The notes beneath the pieces are model-generated. The model was not told the origin of the DNA, ran no database searches, and saw only the letters and a list, made by a program, of their open reading frames with translations. From Oidiodendron maius Zn (taxonomy: Eukaryota; Ascomycota; Leotiomycetes; Myxotrichaceae), in the NCBI GenBank assembly GCA_000827325.1, contig KN832882.1, positions 570,689 to 634,688 on the forward strand: DNA of 64,000 nt, written 5' to 3'. Position 1 is the stretch's first letter, and every line of letters begins with the position of its first letter. Both the position numbers and the translations under genes were made by a program. Positions 12,072 through 22,424 of the stretch are shown piece by piece.

Positions 12072-12814
12072 CTTGGAAATTTTGGAGGTCGAGAATATGT
12101 CAAAACTCGAAATCAGCTGTCAGCGTGAAGATTTGATCGGTTGGTGTTTCGGCGATGAAGTCGAGATCCGTTGCCTGCCAGCTCAGCTGGTTCAGCCACT
12201 GATTGTCCGGTCCGTACTTGGGGCATCAGCCAGCCACCGACATCTAAAAAAAAGCCAAAAATAGCAGAGACTTAAATTACTAAGATAGCGTGTGAAACCA
12301 AGCTTATTACAATGAAATTATTGCTACTGTTCACGAATGCAGCCCGAATCCAAGATTTTGAATGTAAAGGGTAAGCTTTGGGGTAGGAGGGTCGCGCCTT
12401 TTTAAGGAAAGATTCCAACAGGGTTAAAGTTTAGAGGTACGACTAGCATGGCTAAAAATGCAATATTAGGTAAGGTCGATAAAACTGTCCTCGTTAAATA
12501 AGATGCTTGGCATTTTGTATACCTCCAAATTTTGTCTAGATAAATCTAGGAGATGAGTTTCCTTGTGCTCTGTGTCTTCAAACTTTAGAGTTATATTTAA
12601 ACTTAATAAAAGCTCTATGCCAAGGCCCCAAATTTCAGGGACAGGTCGATAGTCATGATGGAGCAGGGGGTAATAACTATAGCAGCTTTTCGGATGGACG
12701 TTAATAAGTTATACATCAGCTGGGCCGAAATGGATCCTTTAGCTAGGCATCAACCGGCACAGGGACGGCGACAAATCACGTGTCGTACTCCGACTCCTTG
12801 CATCACAGAACAAA
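12072..12814. other. Divergent intergenic region
   Basis: This stretch is shared upstream DNA of the minus-strand STAND-WW gene and the plus-strand ASKHA-like gene. It is AT-rich, and only short frames occur. No operator-like repeat was recognised. Confidence 0.5.
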
Positions 12815-14642
12815 ATGCTCTTCAATCTGCTGAGCTGCCTAGAGTGCCCTGCAAGACAAGCAAATATCAACTTGCCTGCTGCTCTCCTATACCATCCAGC
12901 CGACCGAATATCGACAGACGAGCTCGAGATCAAGCGGGTCTCAGTCTCATCCGGAACTGCTGATCTTATCATCCCTTCTGTCATGCGGGGATCTCTTATT
13001 GTTTGGCCGCCCGGGCTATCCTTGCTCGTTGTCTTGGGCTATCTAACTTCCGTAGCTATTACCTTCTCAGAGTATAGTTATTGGTACGGTAGACCACAAC
13101 CCATCGGTATAGACTTCGCAGCCGATGCCGCGTACGAAGCCCAAGAGTAGTGAATATGTTGCATAGCGTACTAATTTCGTTAGATTTGCTGTCTATGCTG
13201 ATAGCGCGAAGAATTTCACCATACTAGGAGCAGTTCAGCCGAACAGAGACAACCCGTATTACGAATATATCTATACCCTGTACCTTCATCGCGGAGATCT
13301 TAATCCGAGTATTATTATCGATGACAGCGACCACTCTATATCTCTAACCCGGTTTCAGAGATCCGGTAATTGGATATTACGACAACATATATATTTATGC
13401 GACCTATTCTGTGACGAAGATGATCCTTTCACGAGCACCCAGTGGTGGTATCATGCTTTCTGCAAATGGAGACGTTGGAAACCATGGTCGACAGCAAATC
13501 ACCGGAAATTATTGTCTAAATGGCGTATGAGACGGCTCCTAGCCTTCATACCAAGATGGATTCGCGACCCTTACGATGGAACTCTCACTAGATCTAATAT
13601 CGTCTTATCAGTCCTCGACATCCTAGAGGAACTAAAAAGGGTCACGCTTCGAGACCATAATATCCGCATAAAGTCCGCTATAATCTCTCGTCCAAGCTGG
13701 GTATACCACAATATGAATTTCATATTTGAGGAAGCGTGTTTCCTAGCAGATATCAAGTGTTTTGGTGCTGCGCGCGACCGCACTGAAATCGTCACCAAAA
13801 CCGCCCCAGCTCGGAGCAACGTTTTAGTGATAGAGCACGGGCAGTACAATCTCGACTTTCGCTACGCTACATGGAATGATTTCAACAAATACCACGTTGT
13901 ACAGAATAGCGTGGGAGTCGATGGCGGGTCGCAACGCATTTCGGTCAATACTGCCTGGATCGTTGGGCACGGGTATAGCCATAATGTTACTCACGACCAC
14001 TACCTCCCCACGCACGCGGAGAACGAGCACCCCATGCAGCAAATCCGGAATGCTATTTGCAAGCTCAAATACGGTCGCGATTCGTTCACAGAGCACAAGC
14101 TAGAGGACATGACCGTCGGCGTTACGTTCAGACAGCGTGGCTCTAAAAAGATAACAGTGAAGAACATGACTGCCGAGCATGTGGTCTATGTGGAGGACTG
14201 GTTCGTTGGTCTAGCTAGTAATGCTCTCCAGATTCTCCTCTCGCGATCGTTAGAGATCAATAATTACCTCGAGACGCAAGGAAATTTTGACCGCGCCCGC
14301 GATTCTAAGGAGTACCAGGCCGCTTTTCTGGATGTCATCGCCAACGTCCCCCCGCCTGCTGAGATCGGCTCCTGGGTTCAACCCGTCGATCACGTTATCA
14401 TCCTAGGTGATGAGGGGTATACTGATCTTTTGCTCACTGCTGTTAAGAAGGCGATTGGCTGGAATGACACCGTGGTTGATGGGATGTGCATTCACACCCC
14501 TACATTTGCGGCGCGCGGTGCGGCATTGGAAGGGAGGAAGAAGCGCAGGTCGCATGATGATAGTCGCAAGCCGAGGAAATGGGATGAGGATGAAAGGGAC
14601 TGGGTGGCAGTGGAGAAAGTGATAAATGGAGATGAATTGTAG
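12815..14642 (+). CDS. Divergent Hsp70/actin-fold (ASKHA) protein
   Basis: Exon 1 joins exon 2 (13184-14642) across a short intron with a perfect TACTAAT branch site. Two donors fit the same phase: 13132 (GTACGA, 52-bp intron, 591 residues, preferred) and 13147 (GTAGTG, 37-bp intron, 596 residues). The ASKHA landmarks appear in order but are altered: GIDFAADA in the phosphate-1 position, SRPSWVYHNMNFIFEEACFLA as in Hsp70 IIA, VLVIEHGQYNLDFR at phosphate-2, VDHVIILGDEGYTD at the adenosine motif, and a closing AARGAALEG. The usual DxGT and GG pairs are not intact, so ATP hydrolysis is doubtful. A hydrophobic segment near residues 65-85 could anchor it in a membrane. The C-terminus is basic. The first exon is the least certain part. 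Confidence 0.68.
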
Positions 14643-15007
14643 GATATAATGGATACATATTAGCAAGTGAAATTATGCTGTTAACTCATACGATCACCTT
14701 CTGCCTTGCTGCCTATGTTCAGCACTTCCTGCAATAATAATAAACAACATAGCTTGGCCTTCTTGAAGTGGTAGGGAGAGTAATCGCGGTTCCTCGATCT
14801 GTTAAGGGTGTCAGTTAAAGCTGCCCGTTAAACTTTTTCTTGTAATGTGCGTCCTTAGTAGAGTGTCGAATGTTTAACTCTACTGAGGGCTATCAAAATA
14901 TCAACTGTCTTTTTAATTGCCATGACTTTCTGAAAACGCCTTGGCTGCTGGCGGATCTACGTATGGAGTTTCGCGCAGACTAGAGGTTACAATATGGTCA
15001 AATGTAA
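14643..15007. other. Short intergenic stretch
   Basis: AT-rich and with a stop in every frame. I see no gene or repeat in it. Confidence 0.5.
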
Positions 15008-15679
15008 ATACATTATAACGGCTGTGTACACCTCAACGGTAGCATCGCATTCCAAGCGTCGCGGGTTTATGGATACAAAGCTAATCCTGTGCTAGAGGAA
15101 CATGAATTCTACTATTCACCATGCGAAAGAATAACTCTGACCAAAGAACGGCCACGTGCAGAGCATTCGCCCCGTGGACTGGTTCATGTACAGTACACAT
15201 TATCTCGCTTATGTCGATGCTTGGACGGGAATGTGTTATTCCGCAGCACAAAGAGGACGGATAAGACAGTGAGATGGGATCATCCTACTCGGGATACGTA
15301 GAGTAATTGTATGCCATCGTAAGAACAGCAGTAATATATTCAGATTGAGCGTAACTTAATTAAAAGTGTTTACCCCGCTCCTAGGTTATATGAAATAAGC
15401 TTCGACCGGTTTCCCAGAGATGATCGCCCTATCTATCTAGATGGGTATATAAAGGCTTATCAAAAGACTATTTCAGATGCCTCGAGACGTCTATCGTATG
15501 GGCTTTGTGGCGGGCCGTTTCAAGAGGGCGAGGTTATAACCTTTAGTCTTCAAGAAAACAATCTACAGTATTTCCTCCAAAGGACAGAGATGAGCCCCAT
15601 CAAATCCTTCGAATTCGCAGTCTGTCCCTACCTACTATATTATCCGAAACACATCTTCTTTGTGCAATCCATTATCTAA
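15008..15679 (+). pseudogene. Gene relic with a WW-like segment
   Basis: Two open stretches join in phase through an intron from GTAGAG (15300) to CTCCTAG (ending 15384), giving about 190 codons to a TAA at 15677-15679. The first part contains CRCLDGNVLFRST and KTVRWDHP, which resembles a WW domain with its first Trp replaced. The second part is unrecognised. No ATG fits upstream before an in-frame stop at 15005, so I read it as a 5'-truncated relic. Its last 45 bases overlap the 3' end of the convergent HET gene. Alternatively it is a real gene whose first exons I failed to find. Confidence 0.35.
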
Positions 15680-17374
15680 ATCCTCAATAACCTGACCGTC
15701 CATCATACCATGAATGTAGCACTCGCCAATAAGTTGAAAGTTACTAGGGGCATTGGGACAAGACCGAAGGATATATGGCACTTCGCCTCCATAAAGAACC
15801 CCGACAACATCTCCGATTCTAGTACTAGAAGGCACCAATCCCATTAAACCACCGGAAGTTATGGCAAAACGCCGATCAATCATAACCTTGGCAGTGGCTT
15901 TGTCCCAAATATTTTCAGGGTCCTCGCTATCAATTGGCAACGGGAACTTTGATCTCGGCCCTCTCCATATTCCATTTGCATCCCGATGGGTATCAAATGT
16001 TATTGTGCTTTTAAATGCTAGCAATTTCTCGTCAACGCTCTTGTAGATAGTCCCCGATGACATCGCCATTAGAAGCCAGTAGGGCAATCCGGACCATGTG
16101 TCTCCGACAAAGTCATCACAAATCTCTCCCAACTCCGCTATTTTGTCAATGTTAATTCCTCTTAGCACAGTTATTCTATCCCTATTCTCAAAGCGCACTT
16201 CTATGGGTCTCTTTCCGTCGGATGAATATAATGGGAGATTAGGACCAGATTGTTGATTCGGAAGAGATCTCTTTAAAACAGGAACACTGGACTTCCGTTG
16301 AAAATTCCAAGGCGGGACCCAGGATGGCAAGTTGAGATCGGAGTGGAGACAATGTTCGAAGAGATTGAGATTGCCCTGCTCAGAAATGATGTACTTCGCC
16401 ACACGTATATAGACGTCTTCGACTGTCAAAGCGTAATCAGGACGCAATAAATACTCCAGATCTTGACGAAAATCGACCAGATTTAGTAGTGCATAGACTT
16501 TGTCTCTTGGGTCGGTAGCCTCTTTATAGCGGAATCGTTGAAGTAATTCCTGAAGCGGGGGAACGACTGTTGATCCGGCTGATCGTTGATTTTTAGTCTT
16601 TGAGAGAAGGAAGAGCTGGTCGATCCGGCTTGTGGACAAAGATTCGTTTCCTTCTATGTCTCGTAATGCCAACCATAAAGGAGCAATGAGATGTACAGCT
16701 TTTTCCAGCTCCTCAAAGGTGATTGAAATAGTACCACAAACAAAGGATACCTCCGCAGAGGCTATCACCTCCTGAATTACCCATATTCTATTCCACCACG
16801 GCCGATTGAAAAGTTTCCGGATTGCTTCCCAAACTGCAGGATCATGAGGGCTTGTAAGGCTCCCGTAAAAAGAAGGCCAATCCTCGAACTGCTCAGTCCT
16901 TGACAGTTCCAAGAGCTTCGTAATCGCCTTAGTACTTCCATAGGTTTCTGGTCCAAGCCAGACTATAACCCTTTGAGGCTTTGAATATATTTGATTCATT
17001 CTCCCCAATTGTACATTGCGCTCAAGAATATTATGCTGATTTATGCAAAGAGCATCCACCCATAATTGTCTCATAGTCTGGGGCAAGCGTAAATGTCGTA
17101 AGGCGGACTCAAGATTGTCGGTGACTTCAATGGTCTCGCCTTCAAGATTGATAGGCTTTGTAACTGACTGATCACCCCACGTATACGAAAGAGCTTCGTA
17201 GGCTGGCGGGTTTTCGAGCGAGACATGGCGAAGAGAGCATTGGATTGGATCATTAAAGTCTGGGGCAGGTAGAATCGTGACTAGTCGGATATCATCGTCT
17301 GTGAGCGCTTTATATGCAAAAGCATATCGAGCGACGATGTCCATTTTCGACCATTCTTGACACTTTGCGATCAA
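15635..17374 (-). CDS. HET domain protein (heterokaryon incompatibility type)
   Basis: A single uninterrupted frame of 579 residues. The HET core runs from about residue 58 to 200 with the three family signatures: YEALSYTWGD, LWVDALCINQHN and WNRIWVIQEV. The C-terminal half has the usual DPRDKVYALLNL segment, and ends with a GLVPSSTRIGDVVGVLYGG-type segment and YIHGMMDGQ. HET proteins trigger cell death on nonself recognition in several ascomycetes, but the trigger for this one cannot be read from sequence. Initiation could be at Met1 or at Met11 (MDIVARYAF), since both fit. The gene lacks introns, and its 3' end overlaps a convergent relic. Confidence 0.92.
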   Translation of the reverse strand: MIAKCQEWSKMDIVARYAFAYKALTDDDIRLVTILPAPDFNDPIQCSLRHVSLENPPAYEALSYTWGDQSVTKPINLEGETIEVTDNLESALRHLRLPQTMRQLWVDALCINQHNILERNVQLGRMNQIYSKPQRVIVWLGPETYGSTKAITKLLELSRTEQFEDWPSFYGSLTSPHDPAVWEAIRKLFNRPWWNRIWVIQEVIASAEVSFVCGTISITFEELEKAVHLIAPLWLALRDIEGNESLSTSRIDQLFLLSKTKNQRSAGSTVVPPLQELLQRFRYKEATDPRDKVYALLNLVDFRQDLEYLLRPDYALTVEDVYIRVAKYIISEQGNLNLFEHCLHSDLNLPSWVPPWNFQRKSSVPVLKRSLPNQQSGPNLPLYSSDGKRPIEVRFENRDRITVLRGINIDKIAELGEICDDFVGDTWSGLPYWLLMAMSSGTIYKSVDEKLLAFKSTITFDTHRDANGIWRGPRSKFPLPIDSEDPENIWDKATAKVMIDRRFAITSGGLMGLVPSSTRIGDVVGVLYGGEVPYILRSCPNAPSNFQLIGECYIHGMMDGQVIEDLDNGLHKEDVFRII

Positions 17375-18386
17375 ATATCTACGAATTTGGATGTGTTGCT
17401 CTAGTTAGAAGCGCGAGTTTTATGATATATGAACGACGGAGCATATCCCTTTAATCTGGCCGACGAAGGGTTTCTAATGGGATCCAAGAAATCTGCAGTG
17501 GCTGTGTCTGAAGCAGCAGGCTCAGATAGTGAGACAGCACAAGGTCTCGTGGAACTAGTTGCTGTGATAGTGACCAATCAATGTGAGACATTAGGGCTGT
17601 GCAAATGTCGACAAATGAGGTGGCATTTCAGAGTTGAGAGAACTTCTGCATTGGACATGGCAAAGGCCTCGAGCATATACGTCGTAGTAGACAATGAGGA
17701 GACTAGTATTGATTCATTAGGTCGGCACAATATCTTGCCGGCAGCAGATATGAACTTCAATCCTTTCAGGTTCATGGCAAGTGACCAAGTTCCTTCTAAG
17801 CAAGATTAGGCATAGAACATGTGAAATCACGTGCCAACGCATCCCCTTTGGGGAAACTTCGGCAAATCTTTGCACGCGCACTAAGACTAAGGATACTCCC
17901 CGACTGATATCGACTTGTAAAGTAGCATTCCTCGATGAAGTCATTACCTAAGATAAATAGTCATAGTAAATATTTATAAATAGTAATATCTATAGTGTTA
18001 GAGATTAGTATTGTAGGTTTTAGTTCTCTTGTTGAACACATTATAATCAAAAAATCTTCTACCATAATGAAAATGGATTTCGAAGGCGTTGTGTGAGCAC
18101 CAATGTACACACAGGTACAGACTTGGTACGGACCAGTCTTCGGTTATGATCGGCATTTCTCACATTCGTAGTTCTAGAAGCTTCTACAAAATCTACTAGA
18201 ACATACAGTAAGATTCGAAACCAGCTTTAGTCTAAACTCTATAATCTTTACAATTGACCTACATATTTAATTACGCTAGTGCCGATACGGTTTGACTCAA
18301 ATACCTAGCGGCTGGCATACTGCACATAAGAACGACTGTTTTTAATCACGTGCCCGCTTTCAATTAACCAACTTCAACTTCTAACC
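17375..18386. other. Intergenic, between divergent HET and orphan genes
   Basis: A 126-codon plus-strand frame (17429-17809) and a shorter minus-strand frame overlap here. Neither shows domain motifs or splice context, and I do not call them. The rest is AT-rich with no recognised repeat. Confidence 0.45.
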
Positions 18387-19232
18387 ATGGCTATGATAAT
18401 GCACCTCAGCATACATTCAAAGATCTACCTCGGCCCCAGCGGCCCGCATGCTTTCACTCAATTATCATACCCAGGAGTTTGCAAAATCGGCTTTGGGGAA
18501 AACGAATCCCAAGCTATCATCACAAAACTTCTCGTTCTCGGATGGGTCATCCAGAGATCAACCGCGGAATGCAACAACCCACCTGTCGGCGACTTCAAGG
18601 TCTGGAAGGAACAAGTCGATCCACTCACCCCAGGGGAGCGTGAACAACTTCCACAGAACCCGGACACAAAGACTTTGCATACACCATGGCGCGACCAAAT
18701 ATATTATATGTGGAACCATGTCTTTTATGATGTTGGCAATTGGATGTCAGCGATGAACGGCACTAGAACATTCAAGCCGCCCAACATAGACCTCTTCGCC
18801 ATTGAATTTCCGACATCCCATGAGAATGGCGATAGTAAGAAGGTTTCTGCCGCGACGAAAGTCTGGGGCTCAGATACTCTGCTTGCTCCGGCTTACCTAG
18901 CCCCGGGTGTTTCTTTACGTGTTGAAACGCTTCAGCCTGGCGAAGAGGATAGGGAACCTTTTCATCCTGCCGACTTTAATCATGAGGACCGTTATACTGT
19001 TTTGTTTGTAGGAAAGGGGCTACAAATGCGATTCTATATAGAGGGAGACTGGGACCAGATCACGGACGGAGTGGCTGCAGTGATGGTGTACGGGAATATG
19101 TTAGGTGAGCCGCTTAAGCCTTTGGGCGAAGAGAGCGAAGAGAGCAAAGGAGATAAAGATGATGGAGATGGTGAAGATGGTGAAGATGGTGAAGATGGTG
19201 AAGATGGTGAAGCTGGTGAACGTAAAGAGTAG
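18387..19232 (+). CDS. Orphan protein with acidic repeat tail
   Basis: One frame of 281 residues starts MAMIMHLSIHSKIYLGPSGP. I do not recognise the family. It has a globular-looking body of about 240 residues rich in Trp, Tyr and Pro, no membrane segment or signal peptide, and a C-terminal tail of GED triplets encoded by a 9-bp tandem repeat. The frame starts after an AT-rich, stop-rich stretch and ends at TAG. Body composition and third-base variation look coding, so I consider it real. It sits between two HET loci with no operon-like partner. Confidence 0.55.
   Translation: MAMIMHLSIHSKIYLGPSGPHAFTQLSYPGVCKIGFGENESQAIITKLLVLGWVIQRSTAECNNPPVGDFKVWKEQVDPLTPGEREQLPQNPDTKTLHTPWRDQIYYMWNHVFYDVGNWMSAMNGTRTFKPPNIDLFAIEFPTSHENGDSKKVSAATKVWGSDTLLAPAYLAPGVSLRVETLQPGEEDREPFHPADFNHEDRYTVLFVGKGLQMRFYIEGDWDQITDGVAAVMVYGNMLGEPLKPLGEESEESKGDKDDGDGEDGEDGEDGEDGEAGERKE
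19167..19220. repeat. 9-bp tandem repeat GATGGTGAA
   Basis: Five perfect copies plus one variant (GCTGGTGAA) encode the Asp-Gly-Glu tail of the orphan protein. The number of copies is likely to vary between strains. Confidence 0.85.
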
Positions 19233-19351
19233 ACAGATGTGCCTTCTAAATCCGGCAACGAGACTATGTTACAGTACCAATTATGTCCTGAGTTCCAGCT
19301 CTATCTCTTCAAAACTCAATATTCAGCAAACTTTTACTATATGCATACTGA

Positions 19352-19510
19352 GCAATCCAAAGTCACTGGAGGTCAACGGAATGAAGGTGATTGACTGTGA
19401 TTCTGAGGATTGGATTATCCGGGACCATCACCTTGTCAACAAATATGTGGCTCTCAGCTTCGTATGGGACAGCCCAGCCTCAAGTAAAATGCCAACATTG
19501 GCACTAATTG
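19352..19510 (+). pseudogene. Duplicated fragment of the HET gene at 22.4 kb
   Basis: These 159 bases align without gaps to 23327-23485 inside the second HET gene, with 12 mismatches (about 92% identity). The translated piece keeps the start of the HET core (KYVALSFVWDSPA compared with KYVALSYVWGSPA). Similarity stops on both sides, so only an exon fragment was copied. Seven of the 12 differences are C-to-T or G-to-A in this copy, which fits repeat-induced point mutation or ordinary decay. Confidence 0.8.
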
Positions 19511-22424
19511 CTGTTCATTGAAAGAATTCTACACATATTTATGCGACAGCGCGAATTATTGGCATTGTCAATATCTAGGATGATATAAGTAGAAACTGAC
19601 CTTGTTTTTAAAACCTGACATTAATTATCATCTTGGTGCTGTCTGGACTAGCGTGATGGTACCATATTAATAGAAGATTCATCGACTGTCAGGGTTTGTA
19701 TATTACTCAGGACTTGGAACTTAGATTTTCACTCTTGGAAATATAGAACGTAATAACTTTGGAAGCCAGATTTACTATAGTAGAAGCAGTAATAGATTAT
19801 TATAACTGTTAAAGACTGCTAACTAAATAGTTTGATATCTATCTTCCTATATATCTCCTTATAGGCCTCTTTATTTATCTTCCCTCCTTCTTTCCTCTAT
19901 CTAATACCTCTTCTTTTATTATCCTACTAGATATCTATTTATATATATATAGCTCTATAAGCTATAAGTATAGAGCAATTAAAAGGATATTAGAGATAAT
20001 TGAAGCTAGATAGGCAGGTAGGGGTAGCTATAAGGGAAAGGCTCTAGAGAACAGATCTAAGTTTAATAGTAATCCCGTCAAATATCTTAGGCCTGGCTAC
20101 TCCTGCCCTCTATAGTCAAGGCAGCAAGCTGCTTATCTATATAGCCCCCTACCAAAATTTGTATATGAACTTATATATTATAGAAGCTTGCACTATCGAA
20201 TAATATATTTCATCAACACCAACCTCTCCCTATATACCACTATTACTCTCTGTATTGTAGTCACCAGGATCGACCTCTGTAAGGGCCACCTAGGCCTCAA
20301 ATATGACAAATCCAGCGAACCTCTCACCTTCTCTGATTACACTAATTTATCAAACTCAATTAATCTTTTATATCTAGGCCATCGGAAAGCGCCTCCTGAG
20401 GGTATTGCATCTGATTCTAATCCGGTATTTGTTTATATCAACGACTAGGCCTCTCTTGATAGGCATGCTTATATTAAATTGTTTGGATCTGCGAAGGGTT
20501 TTTACTGCCAATACGACTGTATTTTCATTCGAGCAGAGAGGGAAGAAGAACTCAGAATAGTTGCAATGGGGATGAGGAGGACCGGAAACGAGTAAGGACG
20601 AAGGTGCGAGGTATATCGTGTCCTGTGGATATCACAATTAGCAGGTATGTCCAATAGTCAAAGTGTTAGAAATTTATTCTTCTAATACTTAATAGGCAAG
20701 AAAAACTAGGAGACCAGTGGTTCCTTTGTTATACTTATTTCGATCAACACAGCCATCCTCCGACTCTTAACTCTTTCACACTTATCCCAATCTATCTCAT
20801 TGGCCAGACTTTACAGGTGCCATCCAAATCGCTAAAACACATGGTAGGATTCTCTCATTCTCTAGCTCAAAGGAGATCTTAAGAGAATGGGCCCAAGCGC
20901 TATTATAACCTCGTGCGAAACACCAAATCCATTCTCTATCACCGCATAAAGAGGCTCTGATGCTGCTCGATTACCACCAACCCCGAAATGTTCGACGACG
21001 ATCAATACGTGTTAGATGAGAAAAGGGAAAAAGGTCCATGTGATAGAGATTATGGCTTGGTGGACTATAGAGAGTTCAAATGACTCGTCGATTTGTCTCT
21101 AATATGCTTGTAAAATCTATCGCAATCTTCCACACGAACTAGAAACGCATGCTTCTATAGTGCATTGTAGGAATTAATGATACTGAACATACCTTTAACT
21201 TCTTACAAGACCTTAATATGTCTCAGAGTCAGGAGGGATCGTTTGATTTATCTTCTAAGTCACTGCTCTGGTTTCGCGTTTCAGACTAGGGATTTTGATA
21301 GTAGCCTTACTCTTGGCTTTGCATAAAAATACAGAATAAGATACAAAATATACTAAAAAGCGTCAGCAGAAGAAGGTCCAGCAGAAGCCCTTAGCTGATG
21401 AGCTATAGTTTAGTGACTCTTTACGCCTCGATTGGAATTAATTTGCTCTGCAATTCCCTACAGTAGCGCTAATGGCAGTTGCCCAGTTGAGTACGGCGGT
21501 AAGCTGGGCGTCAAGAGTGGGCCCAAGTGTGCCTTACCATTTTTATGCACCTACCAGAACAGCCCGTCTCATGGAGCTTGGCAATTTCGCCTTCCTCCAT
21601 TCTCAGATAAAGGTTAGGTCGTAGTCGGATATCAAGGTGAAACTCAGTTATATTGACTATTGAGTGATGCAGAGACAACTAAGGGGACTAGACTACAGAA
21701 TACAACACTTATTATATACCTGCTTAGGTGGCAACATGCGTAAGCCTCTACGACTATACAGTCGTATGCCATTGCGAATGTTGCCACTAACCCTAAGACA
21801 TCGTGATATGTGTGCTTGAAGCCCTGACACTAGTCAAACAAAGTGATATACTCATACTACTACTCTTACAAAACAATTATTCGTAAGCTTTATCCTTTAC
21901 TTCTTGTAATTTGAGTATGCATTGCACAAGGTTTTGTCTTGTTCTACAATTCATGGTCGTATGTTTTTTGCTTTTTCAGGCATTATTTTCGTGTAGCCAA
22001 TGGTCGACGCAACAGGTGTACCGATACTATTTTTAGACTGGGAGACTTGACATAATGAATATGCCTTGCCAAGACAGATCTCGCGTCGTGCCGCTATCCA
22101 AGATCACAGTCCAATGAGAAGAAACATTCTGGTAGGCGATTAGATTTTCCCAGCAAATGCTTCCCTCTACTTCTGTGCCATTCTACAGATTTGTACGCGC
22201 CGGGAGAAGGGTGAATTGTATTTGAGGGCCATCTCACACTTATAAGAGTTCAACAACCTACAACTACTCACTCAGGATATTTTTTCGGTCTTAACTTCTA
22301 CTGCCGAGCATCCTTCAAAGAGATCTATTTAGAGAGAGTGAGTCACTAATGTTGTCCATGACACACGACGCAAGCCTACAGGACCCACAACACAATACTA
22401 GGCCATACAGTGCAGTAAGACGTC
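19511..22424. other. AT-rich decayed region, probable transposon graveyard
   Basis: About 2.9 kb without a credible gene. Long TA/CTA-rich tracts occur around 19750-20200. A broken frame at 20188-20448 has a faint element-like look (HLGLKYDKSSEPLTFSDY), but I cannot assign a domain. Stop codons are dense in all frames elsewhere. The region separates the HET fragment from its probable source gene. Confidence 0.5.

Noticed and set aside
13512-14642. ASKHA-like protein starting at the ATG at 13512
   Set aside because: The frame continues upstream through 13184 with no stop, and the upstream exon with a GIDF motif joins in phase with a perfect branch site.
17429-17809. 126-codon plus-strand frame upstream of the HET gene
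   Set aside because: No domain, no splice context, and it overlaps another frame of similar quality on the minus strand.
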